64,000 bases of DNA. Source: an uncultured Holophagaceae bacterium. Its GTDB lineage: Bacteria > Acidobacteriota > Holophagae > Holophagales > Holophagaceae. The notes under the pieces are model-generated. The model ran no database searches. It was given only the letters and a program-made list of their open reading frames with translations, and was not told the origin of the DNA. Of the stretch, positions 41,376-50,483 are shown piece by piece (within the stretch, counting starts at the first letter, position 1; every line of letters begins with the position of its first letter). The translations under genes were made by a program, and so were the position numbers. The stretch is from positions 1 through 64,000 of the forward strand of contig CAIZZF010000013.1 in assembly GCA_903937385.1 (NCBI GenBank), written 5' to 3'.

Positions 41376-43757
41376 CTAGAAGTCGAACCCGATGGAGAAC
41401 GAGACGCTGCGGGCAGGGAGCAGCGTCAGCACGTCACCCGGGGCCGCCACGGAAGTGGTCTTGCCAGCGGGTGTCACCGCCACGATGCTGTGCTTGTCGC
41501 TGATGTTGGTGACGGAGAGCTTGAAGCGGGTCTGCTTCATCCAGCTGGTGAGGGACCTCACCGTGTAGTTGACGAACAAGTTGGGGATGATGAAGGGGTC
41601 GATGGTGATGGCTTCATGGATGCTGCCGTTGTCATTGAACATCTTGCCCACACGCTTGCCAAGCAGGCCCACGCTCCAGGCATCCTGCTGGTAATAGAGG
41701 CCGAGGGACTCGGTGTCTTTCGGCGCGTTCTGGATCCAGAGGCCAGTCGCCACATACTTGGCGCTGCCGATGGTGGCATTCCCATAGAGGTTGAAGCCAC
41801 CGCCAAGCACGAAGTTGGCCTCTGCCTCAATCCCCTGGCTGACGGACTTGCCATTGGAGTACCAGGTGGTGACACCGCTCAGGTCGGTGGTGGAAGAGTA
41901 GGCGTTGTCGAAGTCGATGTGGTAGGTGTCTGCAGAAAAGGTCAGCCCTTCGGAGGTGTAAACCGTCCCGACCTGGAAGGTCTTGTTCTTGACGGAGTTG
42001 GGCAGCACGGCGACGGCCGCGTTCTTCACGTCGAACACGCTGGAGGGGGGGATTTCATCGCCGGTGGCGTACTGGGCATAGATCGACCAGGTTTTCTGCA
42101 GCAAGTAGTGGACGTCCAGCGAGGGCAGCACCGCCGTGTAGGTGGCCGAATGCTTGACATAGGGCGCGCCACCGAGGGAGCCGACGGTCTTGCCGTTGTC
42201 GGCGAACTGGGTGAGGTCCTGCTTGTACGAGGAGTACTTGACGCCCGGGGTGACCTTCAGATCGCTCGTGGCGTTGAACTCGTACTCCACGAAGGGCTGG
42301 AGGGTGGTGGTCTTGAAGGTCTCGCGGAAGTTCGGCAGGGCGGCGTCGATCCAGGTGCGGGGGTCCGTGGGAATCTGATAGCGGTGGGTGTTGGCGATCT
42401 CTGACCAGAGGCCGGTGCGCAGAGTGCCCGTGGCGGACTCCTGGTTCAGGCGGAAGATGTTGCCGGTGGTGCGGTAGCTGTTCAGCTTGTCCGTCCCGCT
42501 GGTGGCGGAGATGGGGGCCACGGTGTAGCCCTGCATGTTCTTGTAGTGGTAGGAGTAGAGCTTGTCATCGAGCTTCCAGCCTCCGCCCAGGTTGGAGTTG
42601 AGGCCCAGGTAGGAGAAGTCCGAGATGACGTGGTAGATGTTGTAGGCCTGGTAGTTCAGCTGCGTGGGATCCGTATTCTGCAGCAGGTAGTTGTCACCGA
42701 ACTGGGCGATCTGGGCTCGGGTTGCCCCCTTGATGTTGGGCGTGTTGGCGCGGATATCGAGGTAGTCCGTGAAGGCCGTCAGCTGGGTATTGTCGGTGAG
42801 GGCGTACTGGTACTTGAGGGACATCGCATCGCGGTGCTGGGTGTTGAGGGTCTGGTAGCCGTCGGACTTCATCTCGTGGGCGTTGACCACGAGGTTGGAC
42901 TTGCCGACATTGCCGGACGCATACTCCAGGCCGTAGATCGAGGTGTTCCAGGCGCCGTGGGAGCCCTCAGCGCTGATGCGCTGCTCGGGTTCGAGCACGC
43001 GGGACAGCAGGTTGATGGAGCCGCCGTAGTTGGTGGGCCCGAGGGTGGCGGCGGAGCCGGGGCTGCGGTCAACGTTGGCGCCGCCCAGGAACATGCCAGG
43101 AAAGAAGGCCCAGGAGTGGTGGGTCGGGCTGTTGGTGTCCTGGAAGGGGATGCCATCGAAGGTCATCGTGTAGTCGCCATCCGCGAAGCCGCGGAAGAAT
43201 GTCTTGGTATCACCCAGGCCAGGGCCGTTGGGGCTGTAGCTGAACATGCCGGGGGCCATCTGGACCACCTGGGTGTAGTCCACCACGGGGGCCGTGAACT
43301 GGCGGACGAACTCGTCCCGCACATCCGATTGGGCCGAACGGGCCGTGAGCGAACCCTGGGAGGGCGCGGTCCGGGTCGCGATCGTGTCTTCGCTGGCCAC
43401 GATGCTGACGATGGCGCTGGCATCGGCGCGGTCCATCCTGATCGCTGATGAAGTCGTCTGGCCTGCCGTCACGGTCACCCGCGTGCCATTCATGGGTTTC
43501 ATGCCTGAGGCGATGGCCACGATTTCATATTCCCCGGCAGCAACTGAGGGGAAGTTGTATTCACCAGTAGCGCTGGTATCCATGGTGAAGGTCTGGCCGG
43601 TCTTGAGACTGCGGAGCAGCACGGAGGCGCCGGAAATGGGTTGGCGCCCCTGGGCTCTGACGACACCTCGCACGGAGCCCATGGGGCTCTGAGCCTGGGC
43701 GATCATGGCGCAGGCGATGGTTGTCAACAACGCCAACCGCGACGAACGGATAAGCAT
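41376..43757 (-). CDS. TonB-dependent outer-membrane receptor with carboxypeptidase-regulatory domain
   Basis: The 793-residue receptor has a signal peptide (about 1-22), a CarboxypepD_reg domain at about 28-110 (GSVRGVVRAQGRQPISGASVLL), a plug domain at about 140-250 (VVQMAPGMFSYSPNGPG, FRGFADGDYTMTFDGIPFQD) and a 22-strand-type beta barrel ending in the C-terminal Phe typical of outer-membrane proteins (SFSIGFDF). The domain order is that of acidobacterial Oar-like receptors. The substrate is unknown; a role in phosphate-ester or metal uptake is suggested only by its convergent acid phosphatase neighbour. AGGAG precedes the ATG. Confidence 0.9.
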   Translation of the reverse strand: MLIRSSRLALLTTIACAMIAQAQSPMGSVRGVVRAQGRQPISGASVLLRSLKTGQTFTMDTSATGEYNFPSVAAGEYEIVAIASGMKPMNGTRVTVTAGQTTSSAIRMDRADASAIVSIVASEDTIATRTAPSQGSLTARSAQSDVRDEFVRQFTAPVVDYTQVVQMAPGMFSYSPNGPGLGDTKTFFRGFADGDYTMTFDGIPFQDTNSPTHHSWAFFPGMFLGGANVDRSPGSAATLGPTNYGGSINLLSRVLEPEQRISAEGSHGAWNTSIYGLEYASGNVGKSNLVVNAHEMKSDGYQTLNTQHRDAMSLKYQYALTDNTQLTAFTDYLDIRANTPNIKGATRAQIAQFGDNYLLQNTDPTQLNYQAYNIYHVISDFSYLGLNSNLGGGWKLDDKLYSYHYKNMQGYTVAPISATSGTDKLNSYRTTGNIFRLNQESATGTLRTGLWSEIANTHRYQIPTDPRTWIDAALPNFRETFKTTTLQPFVEYEFNATSDLKVTPGVKYSSYKQDLTQFADNGKTVGSLGGAPYVKHSATYTAVLPSLDVHYLLQKTWSIYAQYATGDEIPPSSVFDVKNAAVAVLPNSVKNKTFQVGTVYTSEGLTFSADTYHIDFDNAYSSTTDLSGVTTWYSNGKSVSQGIEAEANFVLGGGFNLYGNATIGSAKYVATGLWIQNAPKDTESLGLYYQQDAWSVGLLGKRVGKMFNDNGSIHEAITIDPFIIPNLFVNYTVRSLTSWMKQTRFKLSVTNISDKHSIVAVTPAGKTTSVAAPGDVLTLLPARSVSFSIGFDF

Positions 43758-43967
43758 GGCTACTCCTGGGCGTGGGCCCGGTGGACGTTCAGTGGGGGGC
43801 CAGAAGATCCACGAACGAATGGATGGTGGGAACGGCCGTCATTTCCGGAACCCCTCGGCGGCCGCATGCTTGCTGCTAGAGCAAAGGTTCCCATTGCGAT
43901 CGAACATCCATGTGCCGCTCAGGTAACGATTCCGAACCTTCCAGTCACATGAATAAACCGGAGGCGG

Positions 43968-46025
43968 TCAGGCCTCTATGAGCAGCTTCTGACAGGCCTC
44001 CACCAAGGCCCTTGGCGTAAATGGTTTCTGCAAGGTGGGCACACCAAAGGCCCGTAACTCCAGGTCCATGCTCTGGCTGCCGCTGTCACCCGTGATGACC
44101 AGCACACTGGGCAGGAGGCTTGGCCGGAAGTCCCGGATCCAGCCCAGCACTGCAAAGCCATCCAGCCCCGGCATGCGCAGGTCGGTGATGACCAGATCAT
44201 AGGTCCCCTGCTCCAGGCGCTGGATCCCCTGCCGCCCGTCATGGACCCGCTCCACCCGCCAGCCCAGGCGCGTGCGAAGGAGTTCCTGCACCAGATTGGT
44301 GATGTACTCTTCATCGTCGATGACCAGCACCTCGCGCTGAGGACCAGGCTCGAAGCAGGGCCTTACCCCAGCCGCCGGGCCAGAGGCAGCGCGGTCACCG
44401 GCGAGGGGGGCTGCCGCCAACTCCCCGGATCGGGCCAGAGGCAACTGAACCCGGAACACGCTACCCTCCCCCGGTGTGCTCTTCACAGCGATCTCGCCGC
44501 CGTGCTGCCGCAGGATCCCCAGGCACACGCTGAGGCCGAGCCCCGTGCCGCGTTCGGCAGACTTGGTGGTGTAGAACGGGTCGAAGATCCGGTTGAGCTT
44601 GTCGGGCACGATGCCGTAGCCCGTGTCCCGCACCGACACGACTCCCCAGCCATCCTGGACCTCGGCCTGGACGGTGATCTCCTTGCGGTCGGCGTGCTCC
44701 AGGGCGTCCACGGCGTTGATCATCAGGTTGATGAAGACCTGCTTAATCTGGGCCATGTCAGCCAGGACATGGATCACGGCGCCGGGGAGCTCAAGCTTCA
44801 TGGTCGCCTCCGCCGACCGGAGGCGGAAGCGCATGATCGAAGCGGCCTCCCGGAGGACGGCGCCTAGATCCGTGGCGTTCAGTTCCATGGTCGGGGGCCG
44901 GGACAACTGCAGCAGCTGGCGGATGATCCGTACCGACTCCTGGGCGCTGCGGGAGATGGCATCACAATAGTGCTTGAGGGAGTCCTGGCCCTCCATGCCC
45001 TCCAGGCGCATGGTCAGGAGCTCCGAGAAGCCCAGCACCGGAGAGAGCTTGTTGTTCAGTTCGTGGGCGACGCCTCCCACCAGGGACTCGAAGAGGGCCG
45101 CCTTGTCGCTGATGGCCATCTTCCGCTCCACAGCCCGCTGCTCTGTGATGTCGTGGAGGATGGTGCAGATCTGTCCCGTTTCATGGACCAGGGAAGTGTG
45201 CAGCTTGAACAGCCGCTCCCCCAGTCCCGGTAGCTGGAGGGAGAACTCGTTGACATGGTTTCCCGGCAGGGACGAGCCTGTATTGTGAAGGCTCAGCAAC
45301 TCCAGGAATGACTCCCGCTGGCGGACCGGCATCAGATCCGCGAGGTTGGGCGATGCATCTTCTGAAGCCGCTCGGGGGCCAAGCAGGCTCTGGAACTTCG
45401 GGTTGCAGGCCTCGATCCGACCGTCCGGGTTGAGCAGCGCGACGGCGAGGGGGCTCTGCTGGAAGAGCGTCTCGTAGCGCCCCTGCGACTGCCGCAGCTG
45501 GTTCAGGCTGCGGAAGAGATCCTTGTTCTTGGCCTGCAACTCACTGCGCTGGGATTCGGCTAGGTGGAACTGCTGGGCGATGAGTGTCGATTGGGCCCTG
45601 ACCAGGGATGGCACCGGGATGATCCCAAGGAAGCGCCCCTCCTGGTCCACCAGGGGGACGTCCTGGTAGAAGGCCTCGCCATTCCTGGACAGGGCTTGCT
45701 CGAGGAGGTCGAACAGGGGAATCGAAGGGCTGGCAATCAGCCCTTCGGGGAGGAGGTGCTCTGAGATCGGATGGCGGCTGTAGAGCGTGAAACCGAAGCG
45801 GGTACCGAGGAGAAAGCCCAGCTGTCCCCGCGAGACAAGCCCCGCATAAGTGCACCCGTCCACCACGGCCGCGAACTCATGGGGGTGCTCTCTGAACCAC
45901 GCGTGGACCTGCTCGACGGTCTCGCCGATCTGCACGCACTCCTGGTGCTCCACCAGCGACACCACATCGAACAGGCTGCCCGGAGTGTTCTCCTTGCCTG
46001 AGATTAGGCCCTTCTGTCGTCCCAT
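43968..46025 (-). CDS. CBS-PAS hybrid histidine kinase with receiver
   Basis: This soluble 685-residue sensor has a CBS-like pair at the N-terminus (about 20-145), a coiled-coil linker, a PAS domain (about 182-300, ending LHDITEQRA), a kinase core with His321 (GGVAHELNNKLSPVLGFSELL), ATPase boxes DTGYGIVPDKLNRIFDPFYTTK and GTGLGLSVC, and a receiver with Asp615 (VITDLRMPGLDG) and Lys667. CBS pairs bind adenine nucleotides, so it may sense the energy state. No ribosome site precedes the ATG. A candidate Pho box is 44 bases upstream of the start. Confidence 0.9.
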   Translation of the reverse strand: MGRQKGLISGKENTPGSLFDVVSLVEHQECVQIGETVEQVHAWFREHPHEFAAVVDGCTYAGLVSRGQLGFLLGTRFGFTLYSRHPISEHLLPEGLIASPSIPLFDLLEQALSRNGEAFYQDVPLVDQEGRFLGIIPVPSLVRAQSTLIAQQFHLAESQRSELQAKNKDLFRSLNQLRQSQGRYETLFQQSPLAVALLNPDGRIEACNPKFQSLLGPRAASEDASPNLADLMPVRQRESFLELLSLHNTGSSLPGNHVNEFSLQLPGLGERLFKLHTSLVHETGQICTILHDITEQRAVERKMAISDKAALFESLVGGVAHELNNKLSPVLGFSELLTMRLEGMEGQDSLKHYCDAISRSAQESVRIIRQLLQLSRPPTMELNATDLGAVLREAASIMRFRLRSAEATMKLELPGAVIHVLADMAQIKQVFINLMINAVDALEHADRKEITVQAEVQDGWGVVSVRDTGYGIVPDKLNRIFDPFYTTKSAERGTGLGLSVCLGILRQHGGEIAVKSTPGEGSVFRVQLPLARSGELAAAPLAGDRAASGPAAGVRPCFEPGPQREVLVIDDEEYITNLVQELLRTRLGWRVERVHDGRQGIQRLEQGTYDLVITDLRMPGLDGFAVLGWIRDFRPSLLPSVLVITGDSGSQSMDLELRAFGVPTLQKPFTPRALVEACQKLLIEA

Positions 46026-46069
46026 AGAGCATCATCGGCAGACCAGCACCGGCTCCAAACCCCTGGCGC

Positions 46070-46085
46070 GTAACCTTTAGGTAAT
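46070..46085. promoter_or_regulatory. Candidate Pho box upstream of the CBS-PAS kinase
   Basis: In the minus sense the site reads ATTAC-CTAAAG-GTTAC, two GTTAC-like half-sites 11 bases apart, 44 bases before the kinase start. It lies in an A/T-rich stretch (46070-46110). On the other side is the hemolysin-III-type gene 175 bases away. One half-site deviates from consensus; this is the weaker of the candidates. Confidence 0.35.
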
Positions 46086-46260
46086 TTTAACTAGAAAGGG
46101 ATCTAGACAATATTGGTCCTACCGCCCGCGCCGCGAAGCGGTTTGCAGCGAGCCGCTCCAGCTTCAGAGGAAGGAGTTGGTGTTGGGATAACGCTGCAAA
46201 GTCTCAACCTCTTTACCGACGCCTTGGCTGCCTAGTGCTATTTCTGATCCAGGGCGCTAC

Positions 46261-46875
46261 ATGGATCACGGAGAGCGGTTGAACACGCTTACTCACCTGC
46301 TGGGCTTGGCCCTGGCGGTGGTCGGCACGGCGGTCCTGGTCCTGGAGGCGGCTCGAGGAGGCAGTGCCCTCAAGCTGCTCAGCTTCTCTGTGTTCGGCCT
46401 GTCGATGATCAGTCTGTACCTGGCGTCCACGCTGTTTCACAGCCTCCGCGGACCCGCCAAGGAGAAGTGGGCGAAGGCCGACCACTGCGCGATCTACCTG
46501 CTGATCGCCGGCACCTACACGCCCTTCAGCCTCGTCACCCTGCACGGTCCGCTGGGCTGGGGCCTGTTGGGGTTCGTGTGGGCCCTGGCGGTGGTCGGGA
46601 TCACCAAGGAATTGTGGTGGCGGCCCGATGGTGCGCCCCTGGTCCTGCTCTACGTCGTGATGGGGTGGTGCGGCGCCGTGGTGGGCCTGCCCTTGGTCCG
46701 AGGCCTCCAGGCCCATGGCTGGATGTGGCTCCTAGCGGGCTGCCTGCTCTACACGCTGGGAGTTGGGTTCTACGCCGTCAGCAAGCGAGTGCCCCACGCC
46801 CACGGCATCTGGCATCTGTTCGTGCTGGGGGGAACCGCCAGTCACTTTGTCACGGTGCTCCGCTTCGTCTCCTGA
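46261..46875 (+). CDS. Hemolysin III/YqfA-family membrane protein
   Basis: The 204-residue protein shows seven hydrophobic segments and the conserved positions of the PAQR/hemolysin-III family: NTLTHLLG in the first, STLFHS, KADHCAIYLLIAGTYTPF and HGIWHLFVLGGTASHF, whose His and Asp/Ser residues form the putative zinc site of the family. Its function in bacteria is uncertain. The gene stands alone, with an upstream region that also serves the divergent CBS-PAS kinase. No strong ribosome site is seen before the ATG. Confidence 0.9.
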   Translation: MDHGERLNTLTHLLGLALAVVGTAVLVLEAARGGSALKLLSFSVFGLSMISLYLASTLFHSLRGPAKEKWAKADHCAIYLLIAGTYTPFSLVTLHGPLGWGLLGFVWALAVVGITKELWWRPDGAPLVLLYVVMGWCGAVVGLPLVRGLQAHGWMWLLAGCLLYTLGVGFYAVSKRVPHAHGIWHLFVLGGTASHFVTVLRFVS

Positions 46876-46968
46876 GGTTCCAGGGGCGCGGGAACCTGGG
46901 ATCAACATCGTTACAGCGTGTACCCTCTGGGGCGACCGGTGGCTGGAAGCATGGAACGGGAGGCTTCC

Positions 46969-47469
46969 ATGAAGCACCAGAAATCCATCGCCCTTGTAGC
47001 CCACGACAACCGCAAGCGGGACCTCATCGAGTGGGTCTCCTGGAACCACGCCATCCTGGCCGAGCACAACCTGATCTGCACGGGGACCACTGGACGCCTG
47101 GTGGAGCTGGCCCTGGCCCGCCAGGCGCTGGAAACGGAAGGGACCTTCCCCGTTCCCGGCATCCGGAAGCTCAAGTCCGGTCCCCTGGGCGGAGACCAGC
47201 AGCTGGGCGCCCTGATCTCCGAGGGTGAGATCGATGTCGTGATCTTCTTCTGGGATCCGATGCAGCCCCATCCCCACGACGTGGATGTGAAAGCCCTGCT
47301 ACGCATCGCTGTGGTCTACAACATCCCCATCGCCTGCACCCGCAGCACGGCAGATTTCCTCATCTCCTCTCCGCTGATGACCCGCCCCTATGAGCCCGCC
47401 ACCACCGACTACACGGCCTACATGGGGCGCAAGGTGGAGGGGGACGCGGTCCAGACGGACGCGCCCTAG
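46969..47469 (+). CDS. mgsA: Methylglyoxal synthase
   Basis: This 166-residue enzyme converts dihydroxyacetone phosphate to methylglyoxal and phosphate, a bypass used when phosphate limits glycolysis. Motifs are [37 protein letters not shown] (with the catalytic Asp) and [17 protein letters not shown]. The start at 46969 has GGGAGG 6 bases upstream; ATG 46951 and GTG 46918 lie further up without a site. E. coli MgsA is inhibited by phosphate, which fits the phosphate-gene neighbourhood, but no operon link is visible. It meets the convergent hydrolase with adjoining stops. Confidence 0.93.
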   Translation: MKHQKSIALVAHDNRKRDLIEWVSWNHAILAEHNLICTGTTGRLVELALARQALETEGTFPVPGIRKLKSGPLGGDQQLGALISEGEIDVVIFFWDPMQPHPHDVDVKALLRIAVVYNIPIACTRSTADFLISSPLMTRPYEPATTDYTAYMGRKVEGDAVQTDAP

Positions 47470-48219
47470 CTAGCGGTATCCCAGCCAGGCGTGGACTTCG
47501 GCCGCGACCCAGGCGGGGTCGTCCAGGGTCAAGTCGTGCCCCGCCCAAGGATGCACCGCCAGGGGGCAGGCCCAGCGCTGGGCAATCTCCTGCGAACACC
47601 GAGGATCAACCAGTTGATCGCCTGCCCCCAGCAGCAGCAGGGTCGGCACAGGGGCCTGCCGCGGAGCCCGGAAACGGGCTGAGGCCATCAACTGGCGCAC
47701 AGCATTGCCCAACTGCACCGGATGGGCGATGCGCAGCGCGGCCCAGTGCTCGATGACCTTGGGGTGGGTCTCCCGGGCGAGGCTGCTGGTGAGGTCAAAG
47801 ATGAGCGCTTCCCGGCCCCGGTCAGATGATTCCAGAAGAACCTTCAGCAGGCGCGGCCAGGCGCCGGGGCGCAGGCGGTGGTGCAGGGGACTGAAGGCGC
47901 CGAAGCTGGTATTGAGCAGCACGCAGGCGCTGATCTCCTCGGGGTGGGCGTCGGCCCAGGCCGCGGCGACCATCCCGCCCATGGACATGGCCAGCAGGTG
48001 ATACGGAGGCGGCACGCCCTGTCTTGCCAACTCGCCGCGGCAGTGCCTTGCCATCGCTTCGATGCTCACGGGGCTGTGGTGAGCATTGGCTGTGCCATTT
48101 CCGGGGAGGTCCAGCGCGATCACCCGGGCCTCTGGCAACTCGGCGGCAAGCAGCTCAGGGAAGCCTCCCCAGTGCCCCGCCTCTCGCACCAGCCCCCGCA
48201 GCAGAATCCAGTTACTCAT
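47470..48219 (-). CDS. Alpha/beta hydrolase
   Basis: The 249-residue hydrolase begins directly with the first strand (SNWILLRGLVREAGHW). It has the oxyanion region, a nucleophile elbow AMSMGGMVA (Ser after an Ala in place of the first Gly of GxSxG), an acid in LLGAGDQLVDPR and the catalytic His in HPWAGHDLTLDDP. Such BioH/MenH-like folds are esterases, but the substrate is unknown. The ATG overlaps the stop of the M14 peptidase gene (ATGA), so the two are co-translated. It has no ribosome site of its own. Confidence 0.82.
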   Translation of the reverse strand: MSNWILLRGLVREAGHWGGFPELLAAELPEARVIALDLPGNGTANAHHSPVSIEAMARHCRGELARQGVPPPYHLLAMSMGGMVAAAWADAHPEEISACVLLNTSFGAFSPLHHRLRPGAWPRLLKVLLESSDRGREALIFDLTSSLARETHPKVIEHWAALRIAHPVQLGNAVRQLMASARFRAPRQAPVPTLLLLGAGDQLVDPRCSQEIAQRWACPLAVHPWAGHDLTLDDPAWVAAEVHAWLGYR

Positions 48220-49247
48220 GGGCTCGTCTCCATCACCTGCTCGGGATACCAGTTCGACATAGCCTGGTGACGATGGGACAGGCGCTCGGCCCCCCGGGGC
48301 AGCCAGCGCTCGGAGCTGATCGCGGCGCGGACGAAGAACTCAAGGAGGGGAAGGTGCCGGCGGAGGACCCGCTGCTGCCGGTGTTCGATCAAGGGATTGA
48401 ACATTCCAACCAGGGAGAAGAACTGCCGCGGGTTTTTCTTCACCCAGGTCCACGAGCCCATCTCCAGGGTCATGGGCATCAGGACATGGTCGGCCTGAGC
48501 TACGGACTGCAAGTACAGGTAATCCCACAAGTCGCCGTGGGCCAGATACTGCCGGCTCTGGGGCTCGAAGATGTATCGGTAGTTGCAGAGGGTGTCCTGA
48601 AGGAGTTCCTTGAGCGCGTGCATCTCCGCCAGGTGCTCGATCGGAACGCGCGTGTGGGCGTAGGGGAACCAGATCCTGTCACTAACGCCGAAGCCGGAAT
48701 GGCAATCCACGGTAAGGGTGAAGCGGCGAGGCAGGAATTCGGTCTGAATGAGCTCACAGATCGCCTGGTTCTCCACTTCCATGGGATTCCCTGCGCAGCC
48801 GCGGTACCAGGGTAACTGGGGGCCGTGGCGCTGGCCTCCGATGAGCCAGGGCACCCGCTCCTGGGAGTCGACAGGGGCGTTGCGCATCAGATCCACTCCG
48901 TTGGGATTGGCCCTGGTTCCGAGCCGGATCCCACCCGGGTTCACCAGGGGTACGAAGACCAGACGCACGGCTTCGAGCTGCTGGTGGAGGGTGTGGTCCC
49001 ATTTCAGACGGGAGGTCAGGTTGCGCAGATAAGCCAGCACCACTTCAGCGCCAATCCGTTCCAAACCATGAAACCCTCCGAAAAAGCCAACCGCTGGCAG
49101 GGAGGGATCAGGGTTGCCCAAGAACACAGCCTGGACAGGCATGCGCTGGCCCAGGCACTCGATTTCGCAGAGCGTCCGCGACCGAAGATCGGCACCGCCT
49201 GTGTCGATGATCTTCGCCAGTTCGTCGAGGTAAGGCAGCGGCTGCAT
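48216..49247 (-). CDS. M14-family zinc carboxypeptidase
   Basis: This 343-residue metallopeptidase carries the M14 zinc ligands in GGFHGLERIG (HxxE) and DCHSGFG (His), substrate-binding NPNGVDLMRNAP, and the catalytic Glu in PMTLEMGSW. It probably trims C-terminal residues from peptides; no signal peptide is seen. The start at 49247 is chosen over ATG 49307 because the codons between (TCA, CAA, ATA) are unlike the gene and the candidate Pho box would otherwise be only 20 bases away. The frame is open further upstream without conservation. Confidence 0.75.
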   Translation of the reverse strand: MQPLPYLDELAKIIDTGGADLRSRTLCEIECLGQRMPVQAVFLGNPDPSLPAVGFFGGFHGLERIGAEVVLAYLRNLTSRLKWDHTLHQQLEAVRLVFVPLVNPGGIRLGTRANPNGVDLMRNAPVDSQERVPWLIGGQRHGPQLPWYRGCAGNPMEVENQAICELIQTEFLPRRFTLTVDCHSGFGVSDRIWFPYAHTRVPIEHLAEMHALKELLQDTLCNYRYIFEPQSRQYLAHGDLWDYLYLQSVAQADHVLMPMTLEMGSWTWVKKNPRQFFSLVGMFNPLIEHRQQRVLRRHLPLLEFFVRAAISSERWLPRGAERLSHRHQAMSNWYPEQVMETSP

Positions 49248-49327
49248 GAGGCTGATTATGGGATGAGAGTCGGGCCAGCGTTGGTAGAAGATGGATGACT
49301 CCACCATCGGCGGGCGTGCCTGGTGTT

Positions 49328-49345
49328 TGTTACGGAAATGTAACG
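49328..49345. promoter_or_regulatory. Candidate Pho box between M14 peptidase and small membrane protein
   Basis: TGTTACG-GAAA-TGTAACG on the plus strand repeats with an 11-base period and includes the 16-base palindrome GTTACGGAAATGTAAC. The pstS site has a palindrome of equal size (GTTACATCGGTGTAAC). It could act on the peptidase-hydrolase operon (start 80 bases away) or on the small plus-strand gene (101 bases away). PhoB binding is inferred. Confidence 0.5.
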
Positions 49346-49446
49346 ATCGGAGCATGTCCGGGGGGCGCCCAGGCCTTACCTTTCGAGTGGCCTGCTGGCT
49401 GCCAGATTTGGCGCCACGCAGTGAGCATCCGCTGGAGGACCGTGCC

Positions 49447-49593
49447 ATGCGTACCTTTTCCCCACGTTCAGCATTCATCGCCTCTGCGGCGATTAGTGGC
49501 GCGCTGATCTGGGGAATGGCGGAACTGCTTGCCCTCCTCTGGGCGCGCTTCACAGGTCGGTTCCGGACGCTGAACACTTCCAGGATCGGATGA
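49447..49593 (+). CDS. Small membrane protein (48 residues)
   Basis: The predicted protein has a short basic N-terminus (MRTFSPRSAFIAS) followed by one hydrophobic helix (AAISGALIWGMAELLALLW) and a basic tail. GGAGG at 49434-49438 lies 8 bases before the ATG, a good site. It is too short for family recognition. A Pho-box-like site is about 100 bases upstream, and the convergent acyltransferase gene follows 12 bases after the stop. Small membrane proteins are often missed in annotation; whether it is made is unproven. Confidence 0.45.
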   Translation: MRTFSPRSAFIASAAISGALIWGMAELLALLWARFTGRFRTLNTSRIG

Positions 49594-49604
49594 TCCTTCT
49601 TCGG

Positions 49605-50483
49605 TTAAACGCGGGGTTGATGGAAGTCAGCATCCCTGCTCCAAGCCCAGCAACTTTGGGCCTCTGCCTGGGGATCTAGGACCATCCTGGGCTCTCCGAA
49701 CTCGATCCGGGCCTGGATCGGGCCGGATCGAAGCAGCCGATAGAGGTGAGGCAGCAGGGCATCCTTGCCCACAAAGCCCGCCTGTGCTCTCGGTTCGTAG
49801 GCCAGGCGGAACGGCTGGACGGGGATCTTGCCCGCTTTGGCAATGCGGAATGCCCCGGCGCGCCAGGGACGAACCTCGTCCAGCGTGGTCGTGCCGGCAG
49901 GAAAGAGCCCGAGGCTCATTCCGCGGTTCTGCAGGCAATCGAGAATGGCCCGGGTGGCCTCGCGCCGGGAGCCATCCGAGTCGCGCTTGACGAAGACCAC
50001 CCCTGCGAGGTGCCCTGCGGAGCCCAGGATCGGCCACATGGCGATCTCGGCTTTCCCAAGAAAGACAACCGGCGCCTGACTCATGAGCAGAGGAATATCT
50101 AGATAGCTCAAGTGGTTTCCCACAAACAAAGTGGGCTGCTGAAGCGGATGAACGGAGCCGACCCGCTCCAGTTGCAGGTTCAGCAAGGGCAGCGCCTGAT
50201 TGGCCCAGGAGGTGATGAAGCCCTGCAAGTCCTTCAAGGGCAGGCTACCTCCCTGCTGGGAGGCAACCCTGGCAGCCATCCGGTGATAGCGAATGATGGA
50301 GGCGAAGACTCGGTAGAGTCCGCGCAAGGCCTGGAGGGATCTGGCAATGCCTGTCCTGAAACCACCCCTGGCCTCGGGGCCAGCCTGGGTGGCTTGAGCC
50401 TCACTGCCAAGGGAAAGGGCGGCCACACGCGGCCGGCCTCGATCTGCACAATGGGGCTCGAGTACATGGGGATGGATAGGCAC
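49605..50483 (-). CDS. PlsC-type acyltransferase family protein
   Basis: The catalytic region has the HX4D motif NHLSYLD and the FPAGTTTLDEVRPW acceptor motif, with FVKRDSDGSRREATRA between, as in lysophospholipid acyltransferases. A membrane-associated helix (QALRGLYRVFASIIRYHR) precedes it. The N-terminal limit is uncertain: a GTG at 50483 with GAGGAG 5 bases upstream would give 292 residues with a Pro/His-rich head, and ATG 50279 would remove conserved sequence. It is convergent with the small membrane gene. The acyl acceptor is unknown. Confidence 0.72.
   Translation of the reverse strand: MPIHPHVLEPHCADRGRPRVAALSLGSEAQATQAGPEARGGFRTGIARSLQALRGLYRVFASIIRYHRMAARVASQQGGSLPLKDLQGFITSWANQALPLLNLQLERVGSVHPLQQPTLFVGNHLSYLDIPLLMSQAPVVFLGKAEIAMWPILGSAGHLAGVVFVKRDSDGSRREATRAILDCLQNRGMSLGLFPAGTTTLDEVRPWRAGAFRIAKAGKIPVQPFRLAYEPRAQAGFVGKDALLPHLYRLLRSGPIQARIEFGEPRMVLDPQAEAQSCWAWSRDADFHQPRV

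Noticed and set aside
43920-43940. GGTAACGATTCCGAAC upstream of the TonB receptor considered as a Pho box
   Set aside because: Half-sites are 10 bases apart, one is poor, and the site is over 160 bases from the start.
46907-46923. GTTACA...GTACCC before mgsA considered as a Pho box
   Set aside because: The second half-site is 10, not 11, bases away and lacks the GTWAC core.
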